64,000 bases of DNA, taken from Channa striata (taxonomy: Eukaryota; Chordata; Actinopteri; Anabantiformes; Channidae). The DNA is taken from contig CM065179.1 of assembly GCA_033026295.1 (NCBI GenBank), positions 22,871,275 through 22,935,274 on the forward strand, in the 5' to 3' direction. Each line of letters starts with the position of its first letter. Within the stretch, counting starts at the first letter, position 1. Below the pieces are notes generated by a model, which worked only from the letters and a program-made list of their open reading frames with translations, ran no database searches and was not told where the DNA came from. Of this stretch, positions 37,421 to 50,830 are shown piece after piece. A program made the position numbers and the translations under genes.

Positions 37421-39800
37421 GATTGTGGACTGGGTTTGCATGTGCAGATTCTCAATTCACTGACAGTTAGACAGGAGATCCTTGATGAAGAATGGTTTCT
37501 ATCTGACTGGTTCAGGGTTTCACTGTCTGCTGCTCAACAACAGGGCTCCTGGGTAGACGAATCTCTCTGTGTGTAACTCGCCTGTAAGTGCTGTTTGTTG
37601 TCCAAAAAAATCTGCTACCCAGTGTACCAGATTAAAAATGCAACATCTCCTGTTTCTTTTCTCCTACCCACATTTCATCTCCTGTAAATGAACTCAGTCA
37701 GATTCAATAAGAGATGCAAATTGACTGAAGCAGGAAACTGGGGCCGCCAAGTGCAATACAATCCGTGGCTTTCGCAGACATCTCCGCTGTCCTTTTGACT
37801 TGTGTTACAGCTAAAGCTGTTTCAGGGAACATGTTATGTGCCTCTCTTCTACACGAGAGAGTGTACAGAACTGGATCTAGATGTTTCTACAGGTGCAAAA
37901 AGCTCATTTGTGTTTTTATCCTAGACTGAAGATCTACTGTCAATCCATGTTCTCTACACGCTTGTCTGCTGTCGTAGCCAGGAAGGAATTTTCTTCACTT
38001 CCCAGGTCTGAAAGGGCCTGGGCAGACCCTGTGCAGATGTCCCTGTGCAGCTTGAAAAAGTTTGCCCACACTGCACCGAGCCAAGCTCCCACAGATCGTG
38101 AGCTGTTCAGCATCCCCAGCCTGGTTGAGCTGCATCAAATAAGTGGTTACCTGTTCTAAACAAGAATCATTTTGACACTGTCGTTAAGCTTAGCTGACAA
38201 AATTAGGTACAGAAGTAGTTTGCAAGCCCGTGAGGGGAGAACCATGAAGGAGATGAGAATGTGGTTTAGTAATATGTGGGACACGGTGAAATGAGTGTTG
38301 CCATAAGCCTATCACATAAAATCTGACTTTTCAAAAGGGACATTTGCAGTTGAAGTAAAATATTGTAACAATAACACATACATGTGTGTCATAAGTCTGT
38401 GAAGGAACTTAGCACTGTCAGGTACATCAGTATCTTTGGTTGTATTCCTGCACATTTCTACTCATTTACACTCCACAGTACAAAGGAGAAGTGAATGTAC
38501 AGTCCTGCTCTTTTCCATGTAGTCCCGGTGTTTCAATAGAAGCAGCGACATCTACATTCACATCATATTGCTGATTCTATTCTTGATCTGAATTTAGTTG
38601 GGGCCATTTTACTGGCATGGTTTTGGATTCACTTGTACAACCAGAGAAAAAGGTCACTGCAAACAAGTGAAAGCTGCTGTAAGTGATCACTGTTATTCTG
38701 TGAAGAAACACGTCTATCCTGATGAAAGTCTCATCCATTTACAGGGCATGCAGGGGGTCACTTAGGCTTATGAGAATTAAATTCAAATCAAAATCTTAGA
38801 ATCAGCCCCACACACCGTCATTATCAAACCTCTAAATCCTCTGGAACAGTGATGCTCCACTCCTTTCAGCAAACTTACGGAACCTTGGAGAATCAATGAG
38901 AAGGTGCCAAGCTGTTCTGGTGACATGAGAAACGTCCCTTCACACTACAGAAATGTTGGAGGCACTTCTAAGCCCTCTGAGAGCTGTTTTGCTAGAGTCT
39001 AAATCATAATGTCATTAATGGTAATGGCTATAATGATTTAAAATAATTAGGATTCATATTACTGGTGGGATGAGTCAGAGTGACAACAGTGATGGACGCT
39101 GCTTAGTTTGGATTGTGCTTGTCCACCGGTTGCCTTTCCCTTGCTGCTGCCATCCACTAGAAAGAGCAGCAGTAAACTGTGTTATCTCATCTGGGCCTTC
39201 GGTGCCACGTATGCAGCGAGCAGAGACGTGGTGGGGAGGCTCTGTAAACACAGCGTTACAGGGAGCACACATGTCTACCTTCTGAAACATCAGTCTCACA
39301 CTGAGGCTGTCAAAGAAATGAGGCGCAGACTCACAGCGCAAGCACACACAATGGGAACGGACCTGTGGCATCACTTTCAAATGCAATCAGAGCAGAGGAA
39401 GGCAAGCAATGGAATGAAAAGGCGGAGAGTATTTTATGTGAATGTGTCACATTTGAACAACTACAAATGAAGGTTTGCATAAAGGATGAAAAAAAAAAAC
39501 ATGACCCGTGTTTAAGGCGGGTGAACACAAACAAGTTGCCGTCTTAAATCTCACAAACCAAAAAGCTGCAGCGCTAAAGGGCGTGTTGAGGAAATGTAAT
39601 CACGCTGATGTTTGAATGAAAATAGTCACTTTGCTCACACTAACATGAGAGAAATATGCAAAGTGCTCCCCCTCACGCCGCTGAGATGTAGTATAATCGC
39701 TCGTAAACTTGAGATTTTACCAAAACTAGCAGTTTCCCTGTCATTGTTTCAACACCACCCACTCAGAAGCCAAAAAAAGCAGACAGCAAGAGAGTGAAAA
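37421..39800. other. Non-coding unique sequence
   Basis: No gene is recognised. Several overlapping frames at 39075-39550 on both strands (up to 120 codons) cancel as coding evidence, as no frame shows a family motif. Confidence 0.5.
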
Positions 39801-40420
39801 CGGAGCCATTTATGCGATGCCTTATACACTGAGCACACATTCTGCCATCAGTCTGAATGTTCGGAGCTGTTAGATGCTATAAAAGCACTGGATAATGATT
39901 GCCGGAGATTCTACCACTCGCTGTTGTTCTCACAGAGACACGAGGCTCTTGGTGTCACCCATCATTCCCTACTTTAATTGAAACCATTTCCTCCGCTATG
40001 TATCAAAGCCTCATCACAGTCTCCAATAAGCTTGGCAGAGGTGCTGTAAAGCAGCCACGATGCTAAAAGGATCAGACCTCTGGGGTGATCCGCAGCCAGA
40101 GAAGACAGAATTTATAAAATGCCTCTTAAAGTGGCTGTTTTCCTGCCTGCGTGACTGGCTTTGGTCCAGGCTTCCTGTGACTGGGACAGTCGGGGAGCCA
40201 ATGCAATGGAGCCGCTGTGATGTCCTCATTTAAAAAGTTCTCGCTCCGAGTTGTGTGCCGTACAATCCTTCGGCACTTAGGGAGAAAACAGCCACTTGAG
40301 AGCGCTTTGATATGTAGAAATATGAAGGCGTCATATTTATCCCCTATCGCCTTCATGGGGAAGGCTTGGATGAAAGCAGCAGTGGGAGCAGGCTGAAGGC
40401 TGAGGATTAACAATGACATA
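39801..40420. promoter_or_regulatory. Candidate conserved non-coding block
   Basis: About 600 bp of repeat-free sequence of balanced composition, including gctataaaagcactggataa (39877-39896), whose tataaaag resembles a TATA box, and the homeodomain-like words ctttaattgaaacc and gaatttataaaatgcc. The TATA-like word has no convincing downstream coding exon. Enhancer or promoter function is inferred only. Confidence 0.28.
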
Positions 40421-40600
40421 ACATGAAGAGGGGTCTGTCAGCACAGTGACACCTCGTTTCGCCTGCCATTGTCTGATTACCCCAACAGCAGCCCACCAAT
40501 GACAGGGATGATCACAGGAAGGCGGGAAGAACACAACTGTCAGGCTTAGGTTGCAAAGCCAATTCCCACTATTTCTGCTCCTTCAAACCAGACTTTAGAC

Positions 40601-40683
40601 AAGAAGAAACAAGAGAGCAGTGGAGAGAGAGCGAAAAAGGGTGGCGGAGGAGGAGGAGAACGAGAAAGAGTGAGGGAGAAGGA
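40601..40683. repeat. Purine-rich tract (GA/GGA-rich)
   Basis: About 83 bp with very few pyrimidines, including a (GGA)n core at about 40646-40658. Simple-sequence DNA with potential to form triplex (H-DNA) structure. Confidence 0.65.
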
Positions 40684-40859
40684 CACACGGACAGCTTACA
40701 GGGGATACAAACCAAAAGATTATGGTAATCTTCCCTCCTTTGTCCCCTGCGAAATGTTTTCGTACTACGCCTTTTATCTGTGTAAGAAGGGATGTGAACC
40801 TCTTCAGTTAGTGACAGTGGGCACTTTCTGTGTGGTTTCTGGGTAATTAGCACCAGTAC

Positions 40860-42000
40860 CAGGCCCTTTCTTTTTCTCTGCTCAAGCTTATGGTCTTCTT
40901 AGGGACGGCAACAGGGGATTTTCCCCCCTCCAACCCTCTGTCTGCCGTTGAGGAACGATTCCCAGCCCAGGCCGAGCCACAACAACCATCTGTTAGCGCT
41001 GGAAGGATCAAAACCTTCAGAGCCTCTCAGCACCACTGACAATCAAATGGACAGCTTAAGTTCAGACAGGTGACTGAATTAATTATTCTATTCAGGGAGC
41101 AGCGGAGATGTTTTCAACAGAGCGGTCAATGGACTGCTCATATGCTCAGCTCCGTTTTTTGTTACTGTGTCCATGCTGCGGAAAACAATTGGATTAGTTC
41201 TACGCCACGAAATCATTAAAATATTTTATTGTAAATTGTGAAACTTTATCACCCTCCTGGCGAACACGAGCTAAGTGAATCAATTAGAAGCACAAAAACT
41301 CTCCAATATGTTTTCTCTGACTTTTCGGTTTCCCTTGGTGGTCATTTCACAGGGCGGTGCGGGGCGGGGGGGAGTCACTACTAATCTTTTTTCCCATGCA
41401 GAATGACAGAAGCCAAAGGATAAATTGGCTGCTGGCATCACAAACACGTCTTTTCAATTTGGGATAGTACCAATACCAGATCTAAAAGAACACCCAAAGC
41501 TTACGCTCATCATATCAACTGGGGCTTTTCAGCACGGGGTCAAAGGTGGCCCTCAGATATAGCGCTAGACAAGAGATCAGTGGGGCCGGACCTTCCACAC
41601 CTAATAAAAGTGCACACAGCCTTAATAGTGATACAATTCTTGATCAGATGTGTTGGTACTCTTGTGTGAATTTGTCTTCTTTTTCCTTCATCCTTTGATG
41701 TTTTTTTTCTCATTTTTTCTTGAACAACACCTCTTCTCTCCACTCCAGTGGACGAAACCTCTTTTTGTCGTGGTTCAAGCTGCATCTTATTGTCTCTGTC
41801 ACGGGTGCTTTGTCTTACCGAGGCCCGCTGCACCCACAGAAAAGCAGGGGGGCTTCATCAAAGCCCGAGCGAGATGGACTCAACAACAGTGGATTAAGGT
41901 CTTCTGCATGATAAAGTCCCTACCTAGGGGTGGAATTAACTTAATATGTGAAAGAATGTTATTGAGAGGGAATAAAGTGCCAAAGAGCTCTGTCATTCTC
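40860..42000. other. Non-coding; 41080-41300 enhancer-like
   Basis: No gene is recognised. The interval 41080-41300 is repeat-free with gaattaattattctattc and gaatcaattagaagcac. A G-rich word (cggtgcggggcggggggg, 41355-41372) lacks the fourth separated G-run needed for a classical quadruplex. A frame at 41650-42015 (121 codons) has no family features. Confidence 0.4.
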
Positions 42001-42004
42001 TTCG

Positions 42005-42360
42005 TAATGTCCTAATCCAGTGCCTGACACAGAGACCTTGGGCTGGAGTTTGTTAATCACAGAGATGCCCATCTGTATTCCCTGTCCTTTAAGCTATTTA
42101 AACTTCGCCTAAACTCAATTATTGTCCCTGGGAGACCAAAATGGCATATTAAGTTACGTGAAAGGGTATTCGAGCAGGGAGAAAAAGGAATCCCAGCCTT
42201 AAAGCCAGGAGATGTCAACGCAGCCAATTTAATACAGCTAAACAGATTAGAGGCAGATCTATGGACCTGAAAAACAACGTGACAATGGGTTAAAGAGTGG
42301 AGGAATCTCACTTTCAAAGCATCCTCTAAACTGTTAAGCAACCTAATCATGGAGGATCAT
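42005..42360. promoter_or_regulatory. Candidate conserved non-coding element
   Basis: Repeat-free block containing gtttgttaatcacag, cctaaactcaattattgtcc (about 42109-42128) and cagccaatttaatacagc. The attattgt word resembles a SOX site. A 97-codon minus-strand frame crosses it without any protein signature. Confidence 0.28.
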
Positions 42361-43163
42361 ACATTTCTCAATTTACAGCTCACACATGAAGACCTCAGAC
42401 ATCCACAGGCTCTACTGACTGCGGACAGCATTTGTTCTGACACCAGTGCTACTTGGCTCACAGTTGATTGTTCTTATGTATATAAATGTGATTTTTCATG
42501 ATTATAACTCAAAATAAGATTTTTTTACGGTTTGTTTCCATTTGTATCGTTTCCTCTTATAATACTAAAACTGCTTCAATCATCAGTTTAACAATGCACA
42601 GAAGTTCTCCAGTAACAGAGAAGTGACCTACTGTACTTAGAAGATAGAAATTACATTTTCTCATATCAATTATAAGAAAAGTACACTGAAAGTAAAACAC
42701 CTGCCATTTAAATGTAGTCAGACCATATTACTATTACTGAGGCATTAAAGCCCTAATAACCTGAACTCTACTTTTGCAGTGGATAAATGCTGTGGAGTCA
42801 TTGAACAGCACTATCAGCAGTGCAGAGAAATTCCCTTCTAAAGTTTATGAATGAGTTTCTCTCAAGACCAAACCCTGTGTGTGACTTGCTGACGTTAAAG
42901 GGCACCTTACATATCTCTGTGGAAAGCCACAGGCTTTGACAGAGCATCAATATTTGACGACCTGGGTGGATTCGTTTCCAGTCTCGTGCTACGGCAAGCT
43001 TGATCTTTAAAAGTTGCATATTGTATTTTAATTGCTGTGATTGGTTTAGGTGAAGCCAAAACTGTTTAATTTATAACAATCATCATTTCTATGTTAAATG
43101 TGATAATAACTAGTGCTGTCTGTTAAATGAATATAGTGAAGTAAAGTTTCAAATCTATGTTAT
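42361..43163. other. Non-coding AT-rich sequence
   Basis: No gene is recognised. AT-rich unique DNA with no clear repeat family. Confidence 0.55.
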
Positions 43164-43230
43164 TTATACAAAGGTTGAGTCATGTCAGTTACATTCTCCT
43201 CTTCTTGATTCTGACTCAACCTTTGTATAA
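43164..43230. repeat. Perfect 19-bp inverted repeat with 29-base spacer
   Basis: The left arm ttatacaaaggttgagtca (43164-43182) is the exact reverse complement of the right arm tgactcaacctttgtataa (43212-43230). The loop is 43183-43211. Each arm carries an AP-1 consensus (TGAGTCA at 43176-43182, TGACTCA at 43212-43218). It may be the fused termini of a deleted DNA transposon, a structured regulatory element or a transcribed hairpin. The stem is short for a typical microRNA precursor. Confidence 0.8.
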
Positions 43231-45139
43231 CCAAACCTGGATGACCATAAACCTTCACAGACACACAGTGTGTTATTTATAAAGTGTAAATCATTTAAAG
43301 ATTTCAAGTTGGAAAAATAAGCTCATCAATGTTCATGAACTCTACAAATTTAAACGTAACTCAGTAACTGAAGGTGATTTATCTCAGGATATAATTAAAG
43401 ATAAGTTGACATGGTCAGTCAGTAGATATATTTGTAATGCTGTTTTACAATCTGTAGCTGACAGCCAGTCCTTCATGTTGACATGCAGATTAGAAACAAT
43501 TTAATGTATAAAGAGTCTCAAAAGAGTTGTTGTGCTTAAATAGTGTTTGTTATATTAAAGTGGCTTTTACTGAGTTGAACAAAATCAGTAAAATATGAAG
43601 TTAGAAAATTAATACTAGACATCCTAAGTTAAAAATTAACAAAACATACATAGTTACATTAATTAGAAAAGCTTAGCTGATTCTATTAAATTCCAGAGGT
43701 TTTACAGTGTATGCACCAGCCCCAAACTGTCTCAAATATGATTATTTTAAAACAGGGAAACTATCCATAAAGTATGTGTGTGAAAAAAGGACGTTTTGGC
43801 ACAGCTTTATTCCCAGCTCTCCAAAGAGCAGACCAACCACAAACTACATGCAATTTCACATTCAGCAGAGCATATAAACAACAAATCTATGTGACAACAC
43901 TTCTGTTCCATATGTAGTCTAATTGTCCCTTCATTTCAGGCGCAAAAGTGCCATGGTCAAGGCAAATGGGCTAGTTTTGTGGCGCACAATTATGCCACAT
44001 TTGCTCATAAGTAACAAGAGCATCTCATCCAAAGTCATCCTAAATGGAAGCATTCGTGCAGCGAGCTTGAGAGTTGCTGGGCTATGTCAAAGCCAAACTA
44101 GCCGAATGCACTGAGGTCTAAAAGAAGCCATTGCTCCCTCCAGTGAGCGTACAGTTTGCATATTCTGTCATGCAGGGAGTAAATGACACAGGACTGTAAA
44201 GACCTCCGGAGAGGCTCCACGTCTCCCCATGTGCCATCAATAGTGTGATACTTCTCAAAAAACTGTAAGCAGGCAGATTAACAAGGTTTGCCACACCATG
44301 ATTCACACGTTTGCTGTGAAGACAAGAAATGTGACTCCATCCATGTGATGCTGATATGAATTTACCAGGGTCCTCACCAAGACACGGATGATACACAAAA
44401 ATTAGCTGACCACGGACACTTGGCGAGTATGTTAAATAGCTCCGAAACAAAGTGTCATGTATGAAATGTCTTTGCATTGCGCTTCCATTTTTGTTGTTGT
44501 TGTTGTAAACAGATGACAAGCAACACCTATTTTCTCGCCTTCGTTCACAATCCTATATCTCTGATTACGGTGTCAAAATGATCCAAAAGAGCATACATCT
44601 CCTTTGGTTTTGTCAGGCTGGAGTATTGTGAGCCAGCAGTCACACCAGTGTGCGCATGTGGTGGAGAGGATGCTTCTGCTGACATGCTGTATGGAGACAT
44701 TAACCTGGCCAACCATCGTGCCAATGGTGAAAGCTCCTGAATAAAAAGGAGGACACGACTGTCATGGCATGTTTGCTCCCTTGGCTTCTCTTGTCTGAGC
44801 CATAAGGCTCTCACAGTGTGGAGAAGAGAACCCACAAAGAGAGGGCTGTGTAATGAAGGAAGAGATGACCGGGATGCGGAACGCACTGCAACATCAATGC
44901 AGGGAGGGAGTTTAAGTCCTGCAGCATGAGCCCAAACAAAGTCTTCAAGTCCCCCCCGCCCACAGAGATGCTGGATACCTTATAAAATGACTTGACACCG
45001 ACATTAATTCAACTAAAGGTTGACACCAGTGTTCAGTGGAGAAAAACACAACTGAAGAGTACTAACACAGTTTTGAGAGGGTTGGCTGCTCTTCCCTCTG
45101 GATAAACCTTTGAGCAAAATCACCACAGGCTATAAGAGA
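43231..45139. other. Non-coding sequence with a (TTG)n tract
   Basis: No gene is recognised. A (TTG)n tract lies at 44490-44506. Minus-strand frames at 44118-44519 (133 codons) and 44545-44886 (113 codons) have no domain or splice support. Confidence 0.5.
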
Positions 45140-45170
45140 TGTGTGTGTGTGTGTGTGTGTGAGTGTGTGT
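45140..45170. repeat. (TG)n microsatellite
   Basis: TG dinucleotide repeat of about 31 bp with a single GA interruption at 45161-45162. Confidence 0.9.
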
Positions 45171-48100
45171 CTGCTTAAGAGCAGAGCAAGTTTAATTACT
45201 GTGAATAAAGTGGTTACGCTGTGTGGCCTAAAGGGAACGCTACACTTTCTACTTTAAGTCCTAATGTTTCTTTATAGCTACAGCTTATAATGCTTTTAAA
45301 CATCAAACTGAATGAGACTATTAATATCTAATGTTATACAAATGCACTCGGATCTGTTTGAGTAAGTTTCACGTTGGTGGTTTTACTGTCAGCGGCGAGT
45401 GACGTTTGTTTGATGCATTCATTCCAAGCTATTAGGTTTGTCGTCATGATAATAACACAATCAGAAAATTGCGCTCCAATTAGCCTTAGCGGTCATCTCT
45501 CCGTGGACACGCTGCTGCCTCCCATCACAGGGAAGCCTGGCCTTCAGCGTTCGATTTGGAGCACTTTCAGAAAGTACATCTCTCCTTCTTGCCCTCCAGA
45601 CGTGAGTTGTAGATATTGCTCTAGCGCACATAAGACCAATGTCTAATGTTAAACCAAACTGCAGCACACGATTCTCCTGTTTGCACCCAAAATTTTGAAC
45701 TTATGTGTCTGCTCGTGAGGACGGTAATTAAAGAGAAAAAAATGGGCTTTGAGGGCTGGATGGGGTAGAAATCGGAGCTAGCAGAACAAAAGCTGACCTA
45801 AGGATAGTCAAGACAGAAAAGAGAGCACACGTCTCTAACTGACCACTCAAGCTCCATCAGAATCATATTTTTTCCAGTTCATGCTTGGTTTGCCAATGAA
45901 CCTTTTCCCCCTCTGTAAACAAAACACATATTTGCACAGAAAATTACATATACAAGGAGATGTGCGCTTTACACTCAATGCTTTGGACACTGCGGCTTCT
46001 CCAAATGGAGCAAAACAGGGGCCTTTTACATGTAGTTAGGAGCAAAGTGCACGTCAGCATGGCTAAGTGGTTTTTAGAGGGGGTAGGGACAGAGGTGGAG
46101 TCAAGATCCGTCTTGACATTTCTTGCACCACAATTCTGTAGGACGGAGAATCCAAAGACAGATGTGGATACATACAGAGACAAGGTTTAAAGAGCATTAA
46201 ACAAATACACTTTGGAATTTAAAGCAAAGGGTGTCACGAATGCATATCCCGAAAGAACGGCAGTCGGAGACTATGTAAAATTTTGACGTTTATAGGTTAT
46301 AATGCGGCCTCCTTGCTGAACAGTCTGGGGTTTTACTGGAACACGTGGCACAACAACTGGAATGGAATCACATCTGACATGTATATATTCTACTACAATT
46401 TATAAATAGCTTAATAAATGTTATGCTCTCCCGCACCAGGATGCTGTTGTTCTGGAAGTAAATGAAAGACGACGTTTGCCCTCTGTCTTTTTTTCAGGAG
46501 GAGAGCTGCTAGTAAGTAGGAACAAAGGTACAAGAGAATCGGAATCCAATCAGAATCTTTTCGAAGCCAACATTGCATCTGCTTCACTGCTTTGCTAATT
46601 GTCATTTGAAACTTGATTTATAATAAGGGCCAATTACCAATGTCAGAAAGAGAGGCAAAAATGGCAAAAAAAAAAATTTGAATAAAATCTTCAACAATAG
46701 ATTCGTTGGTTGTGCACGTTGCAAACCTGGGGATTTGACCAACTTTGAGCCAGACCCGTAATGCAGCCGTCCTTATTAGCAGGTAAGTATGCTCGTGTCT
46801 AATGTGGAAGGTTAGGGATGAAAGAAACCCGACAACCAGATGTGAAAAAGTCTGCTCGTTAAAGTGGAATCCTTAAAAAAAGCTAAGTAAAGAAACAAAG
46901 TTCTCTCTAAAAGGAGAAACACACTCACTCCTCAACATTTCCTCTCAGCTTGAGACAGCAGTTGAAAGAGCCAGTGATGGGAAAAGGTCAATTACCTTAT
47001 TAGAGCCCGTTCAAGAAAAGGTGATTTCATGCTGTTGACATGTAATATTCCTCCACTATCTGTGATTTGACAGTGTGCTTGCATTCAGTAACATTTGCAA
47101 TTTACACTGGAAGTAAATGTGAAACCTGCCGTGCAGGATGGCCAGCTAGAGAAAACATGCCATACACAGAACATGCCAACCTGAATAAACAGCTTGTTTT
47201 CTAGAGCCCACCAGCGTCCGCACCAGTGGGACAATCGTCTAAATACGTAGTTCAGGACTCAACAGCTTCTAACACACTGGGAATAAACTGTGGCAAGGTG
47301 AAGAAAGCAAGAAAAAACACCCAATTGGAAAAATACCTGCTGGCGTGGGCTGCAGAGAGGTCAGCTCATTGATACTGCTGGCCTGTCAACTGTGGTCTTT
47401 TTTAAACAAGTCCAGTCCCAGGGGTCACGCAGGGTAGCCACTGCCCGTCGACATTTGTGTTACTTTTCAACGCCAGCGTCCAAAGCGTAGATCTGAGATG
47501 AGTTTTAGGTTTCCCATTGCCAACCACAGTAAAAATCATTGCTTGCCCTATTTAATATTGTGAGCAGAACTGATTACATGTCCTTACATGCATTTGGGTT
47601 GGTTTATTAAATATATTTTAAAGCACGGGTCAAAAAGTTTATTTCCTCAGCGGTCGCCCCCTCATCCAAAACCCCATTTATTGCTACCATACCAGCTGAC
47701 ACCAACACTGTATCTGCCAGCCAATGTCTGTTTCTTATAAGATAATAAATAGGAGTAATTATTTGAGATGATGTTTTGTGTCACACTACACAACAACACG
47801 CTTAATTTAGCAAAGTATACAGCATTTTAAGATTGTATATCTATAAAGTGCATCTATTACTATTGCTTTGATCTCCTAGCTTGGGGTATTTCTATTATCT
47901 TTTATTATTTTATTATCTTTATTATCCTGATCATTATTATTATTTTTTGTTTGTTTCATTTGTTAGAAGATCAGCTTTGTCCCTAACAAACTTTATTTAC
48001 AACAAGCTTCCAGGACATTGTCACCAACAGAACCAGTTACATTCCAGCGTGTTTCTCTTCCTGCAGAGTTCAGAGGAAGAACTTGATTGTAGGGGAAGAT

Positions 48101-50744
48101 GTAATCTTAATATAGATATTGTTGTCCTGCTCTGGCTATGGGATTTTAACGCTAACACAGGCAGCCAGGCCTGCTTCACCACTGGGTCTTCTTCTAATGA
48201 ACAGTGAAACGCTCCATTGAGCAGGAGAGGGGAGGGCGCCGGTTCGAGATCGCAGCAGATCTGTCTACAACACTAATGATCACTGCGGCTAAATTCAACT
48301 AATTAGCCACATGCATGCCTGCTGAATTTGCTGCTGGTTTCACATGCGCGACAAGAAACACTGAGCTGGTGGTTTCAAACGCAGAGACATCTTGAAGTGC
48401 AAAAAAATATTCCCCCCCAAAAGCTCCCGTGGCCATGTTCGTGGCACCCAATACAAGTTAAAGACATTCTCATGCTTATGAGAGAGAGCAGGCAGTGTAA
48501 TTTAAATTCTGTTGACATTTACTGTCAAGGAGTGTTAATTCACAGGCATCCTTACTCAGCACAAACAGGCCGCAGGCTCTGGAGGAAGACACGCTTCCTT
48601 TACTGTACTCTTAGCAGATTCCCCCTCCGACTGTTGCTGTGATCGGAGGCACACAACCCCCAACCCATAGGTCACAACAGCAAAATGCAGGGATATAGCC
48701 CGGTGGAATGTCATATACACAGGTTGTGTGCTCTAAGCACCGAGACACCTTCAGACTGCATTTCAGGCGATGTGCCTCTCTCATCAGCTCACGTCACAAC
48801 AGAGAAGATCCGGTATTTCTTCACTGCTAACATCCACCCAGTTTGCTTAGTGTGTGTGATCTGTTTCTGCTCAAACTATGACTATTATCTGGCCAAGCAT
48901 CACAGAAATTTCCTGAGGGTAGGAAAAACACAAAAACACATTTATTAAGACCTAACAGCTAGTATGTGCTCTTTGGCTGCCCCTGTAATTCCAGTAGAGC
49001 ATGATTATTTGTCGACATCGTGGGGGAGAGCTGTTATAAGATGGTATTTGACCTAATTATGATTTGCTGCAACACCAAAAGCAAATCGGTTGATTCACCT
49101 CATCCTACTCACATTTAATATTGAATTTATTTTCATTTTAAAACCAGCTTTTTCTACTATTTGTCTGTGACTATGATATTTGTTCATACAAATGTGTTCA
49201 TATGCTCTTTAAAGCCCAATTTAGCACGTGCACACGTCCATTTCACTGTTGAAATAAAGTCTCTTGGACAAGGCTCGCGCTCGCTTTGGCTTCTAGCAAT
49301 GACACAACCTTGAGTGAATAATGCGGCCCTAATCAGCAGATGATCTGGGGCTAAAAACTGAAGGGCAAAAATCAGGAGCCTTTAAATGTAACAGGGAACA
49401 ATTACTTATTTGCACGGGGCTAATGCATAATTGACTATATTTAAGGAAATGTGCGGGGGAAAAAAACAACTGGGCAGAAAATAAAAGCACACGGACAAAT
49501 GTGGTACATGTGCTCCACTAGAACACACAGTTGTTCTTTCATCATTACGCATTTGCAGATTTAAATATTTGAAACGCAGGAAATGCGAGGAAGCAGTGAA
49601 ATATTAAACGCTAAAGCTGATAAGAGCTCATTTTTAACAATCAGAGGTAATAGTGCTCATTTTAAGACTTGAATTAAGAGATTTCTAAAGCTGCAATGTG
49701 TTTGCTGCTGAATTGTGACCTAAATGCAGGATTAAACTGTGTATAACAGAGCCTTTAACTGCCTGTGCTGGAGCTGTGACAGGTCCTTGGGAGATACACA
49801 GAGACTGCTTGCAACACATGTCATATATCATAGCTTCAATCTGTACCCCAACCACTACCTGCAAGCTACAAATGTGCACTTCTCCTGTCATTTCAGCAGA
49901 GACAGAGGCGGGGGGGGGGTTGCGAGCTAAAAACCAAATAGCTTTGCATTGTTTGTTTTTGTCTAGCCAACATTGTTTGAATGTGGGAGAGAAATGAAAG
50001 CTGTTATTTGAAAACATGAGCATCCATTTATGTCTACTACCAGAATGACGTATAAAAAACTGCAAGCTATATTTCAATGCAGATCACTTAGTAGTATGTA
50101 TCACGGAAATACATACAGTTGTATGGAGTATGACCATGAATTTTACGAATGGAATCAGCACTTGATTCATAAGAAAATGTAATTGTTAAAGTATTCAGTC
50201 AAAGCTTTCCAAAAAAAAAATCTGTACCCCATTTGTCATCCAGCACATTTTTATAATAGATTTTTTGTTGGCTTGTACAGTATTTTATCATCTGGATGTT
50301 ACAAAAAAAACCAGGGAACTTCACAGTTTAATTCAAAAATATTAACATTTAAGGCAAATTCACATCCCTCAGACACAAAATTCTCTACATGCCTCTTGGC
50401 TCAACAGAAACAGCATCATTTTTTTCTTGCTGATGTAAATTCTTGTGCTTCCCCATTGACTATTACTAATACTCCTAAACTATACCTAATACTAATACAA
50501 ATACTTAATGAACCACCTGTGTGTATCTTGGAGGTAAAACACTTTGGATGCTGTGTTGTGGTGGTGTCATCAAAGTCTTCAGACTATTGACTGATCTGTG
50601 GCATTGTACAGAATTAGCTACAGTCATTATACGTTTATGCTAAACTGACCAGCTCCACACTGCTGCTTGTTTTCACTGTCAATGCTGTTATTTTTACCTT
50701 TGTTATGTTTGCATGTTGCTTCTATATTTTATACTCACAGAACA
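45171..50744. other. Non-coding unique sequence
   Basis: No gene is recognised over 5.5 kb. The T/A-rich stretch 47895-47950 (attatttta-type words) is low complexity, and a G10 run lies near 49909-49918. Frames up to 135 codons occur (50183-50590 plus, 49685-50077 minus) but are AT-rich, featureless translations. Parts of 46940-47100 and 49260-49460 are repeat-free and could hold regulatory elements. Confidence 0.5.
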
Positions 50745-50830
50745 TACAGTCCCCTCCACAATTATTGGCTGGACAGAATTATCTAAGCTTTTTTCACTAC
50801 CCTACTTATTGAAGTTTTATTACAGCAATA
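50745..50830 (+). mobile_element. Tc1/mariner-type transposon terminus (solo end)
   Basis: The text acatacagtcccctccacaa, followed by ttattggctgga, matches the start of the terminal inverted repeat typical of one fish Tc1-type group ('tacagtcccctccaaaagtattggaac'). No matching inverted end was found nearby. The closest transposase remnant (54850-55245) may or may not belong to the same insertion. Confidence 0.5.

Noticed and set aside
39877..39896. TATA-like tataaaag as a core promoter
   Set aside because: No supporting initiator, CpG enrichment or downstream exon. The word is common by chance in AT-rich DNA.
41352..41372. G-rich word as a G-quadruplex
   Set aside because: Only three separated runs of at least three G are present.
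43164..43230. Inverted repeat as a microRNA precursor
   Set aside because: The stem is only 19 bp with a 29-base loop and no lower stem extension, and the arms match no microRNA I know.
49685..50590. 130- and 135-codon frames on opposite strands
   Set aside because: Compositionally biased translations of AT-rich DNA, with no conserved motif or domain architecture.
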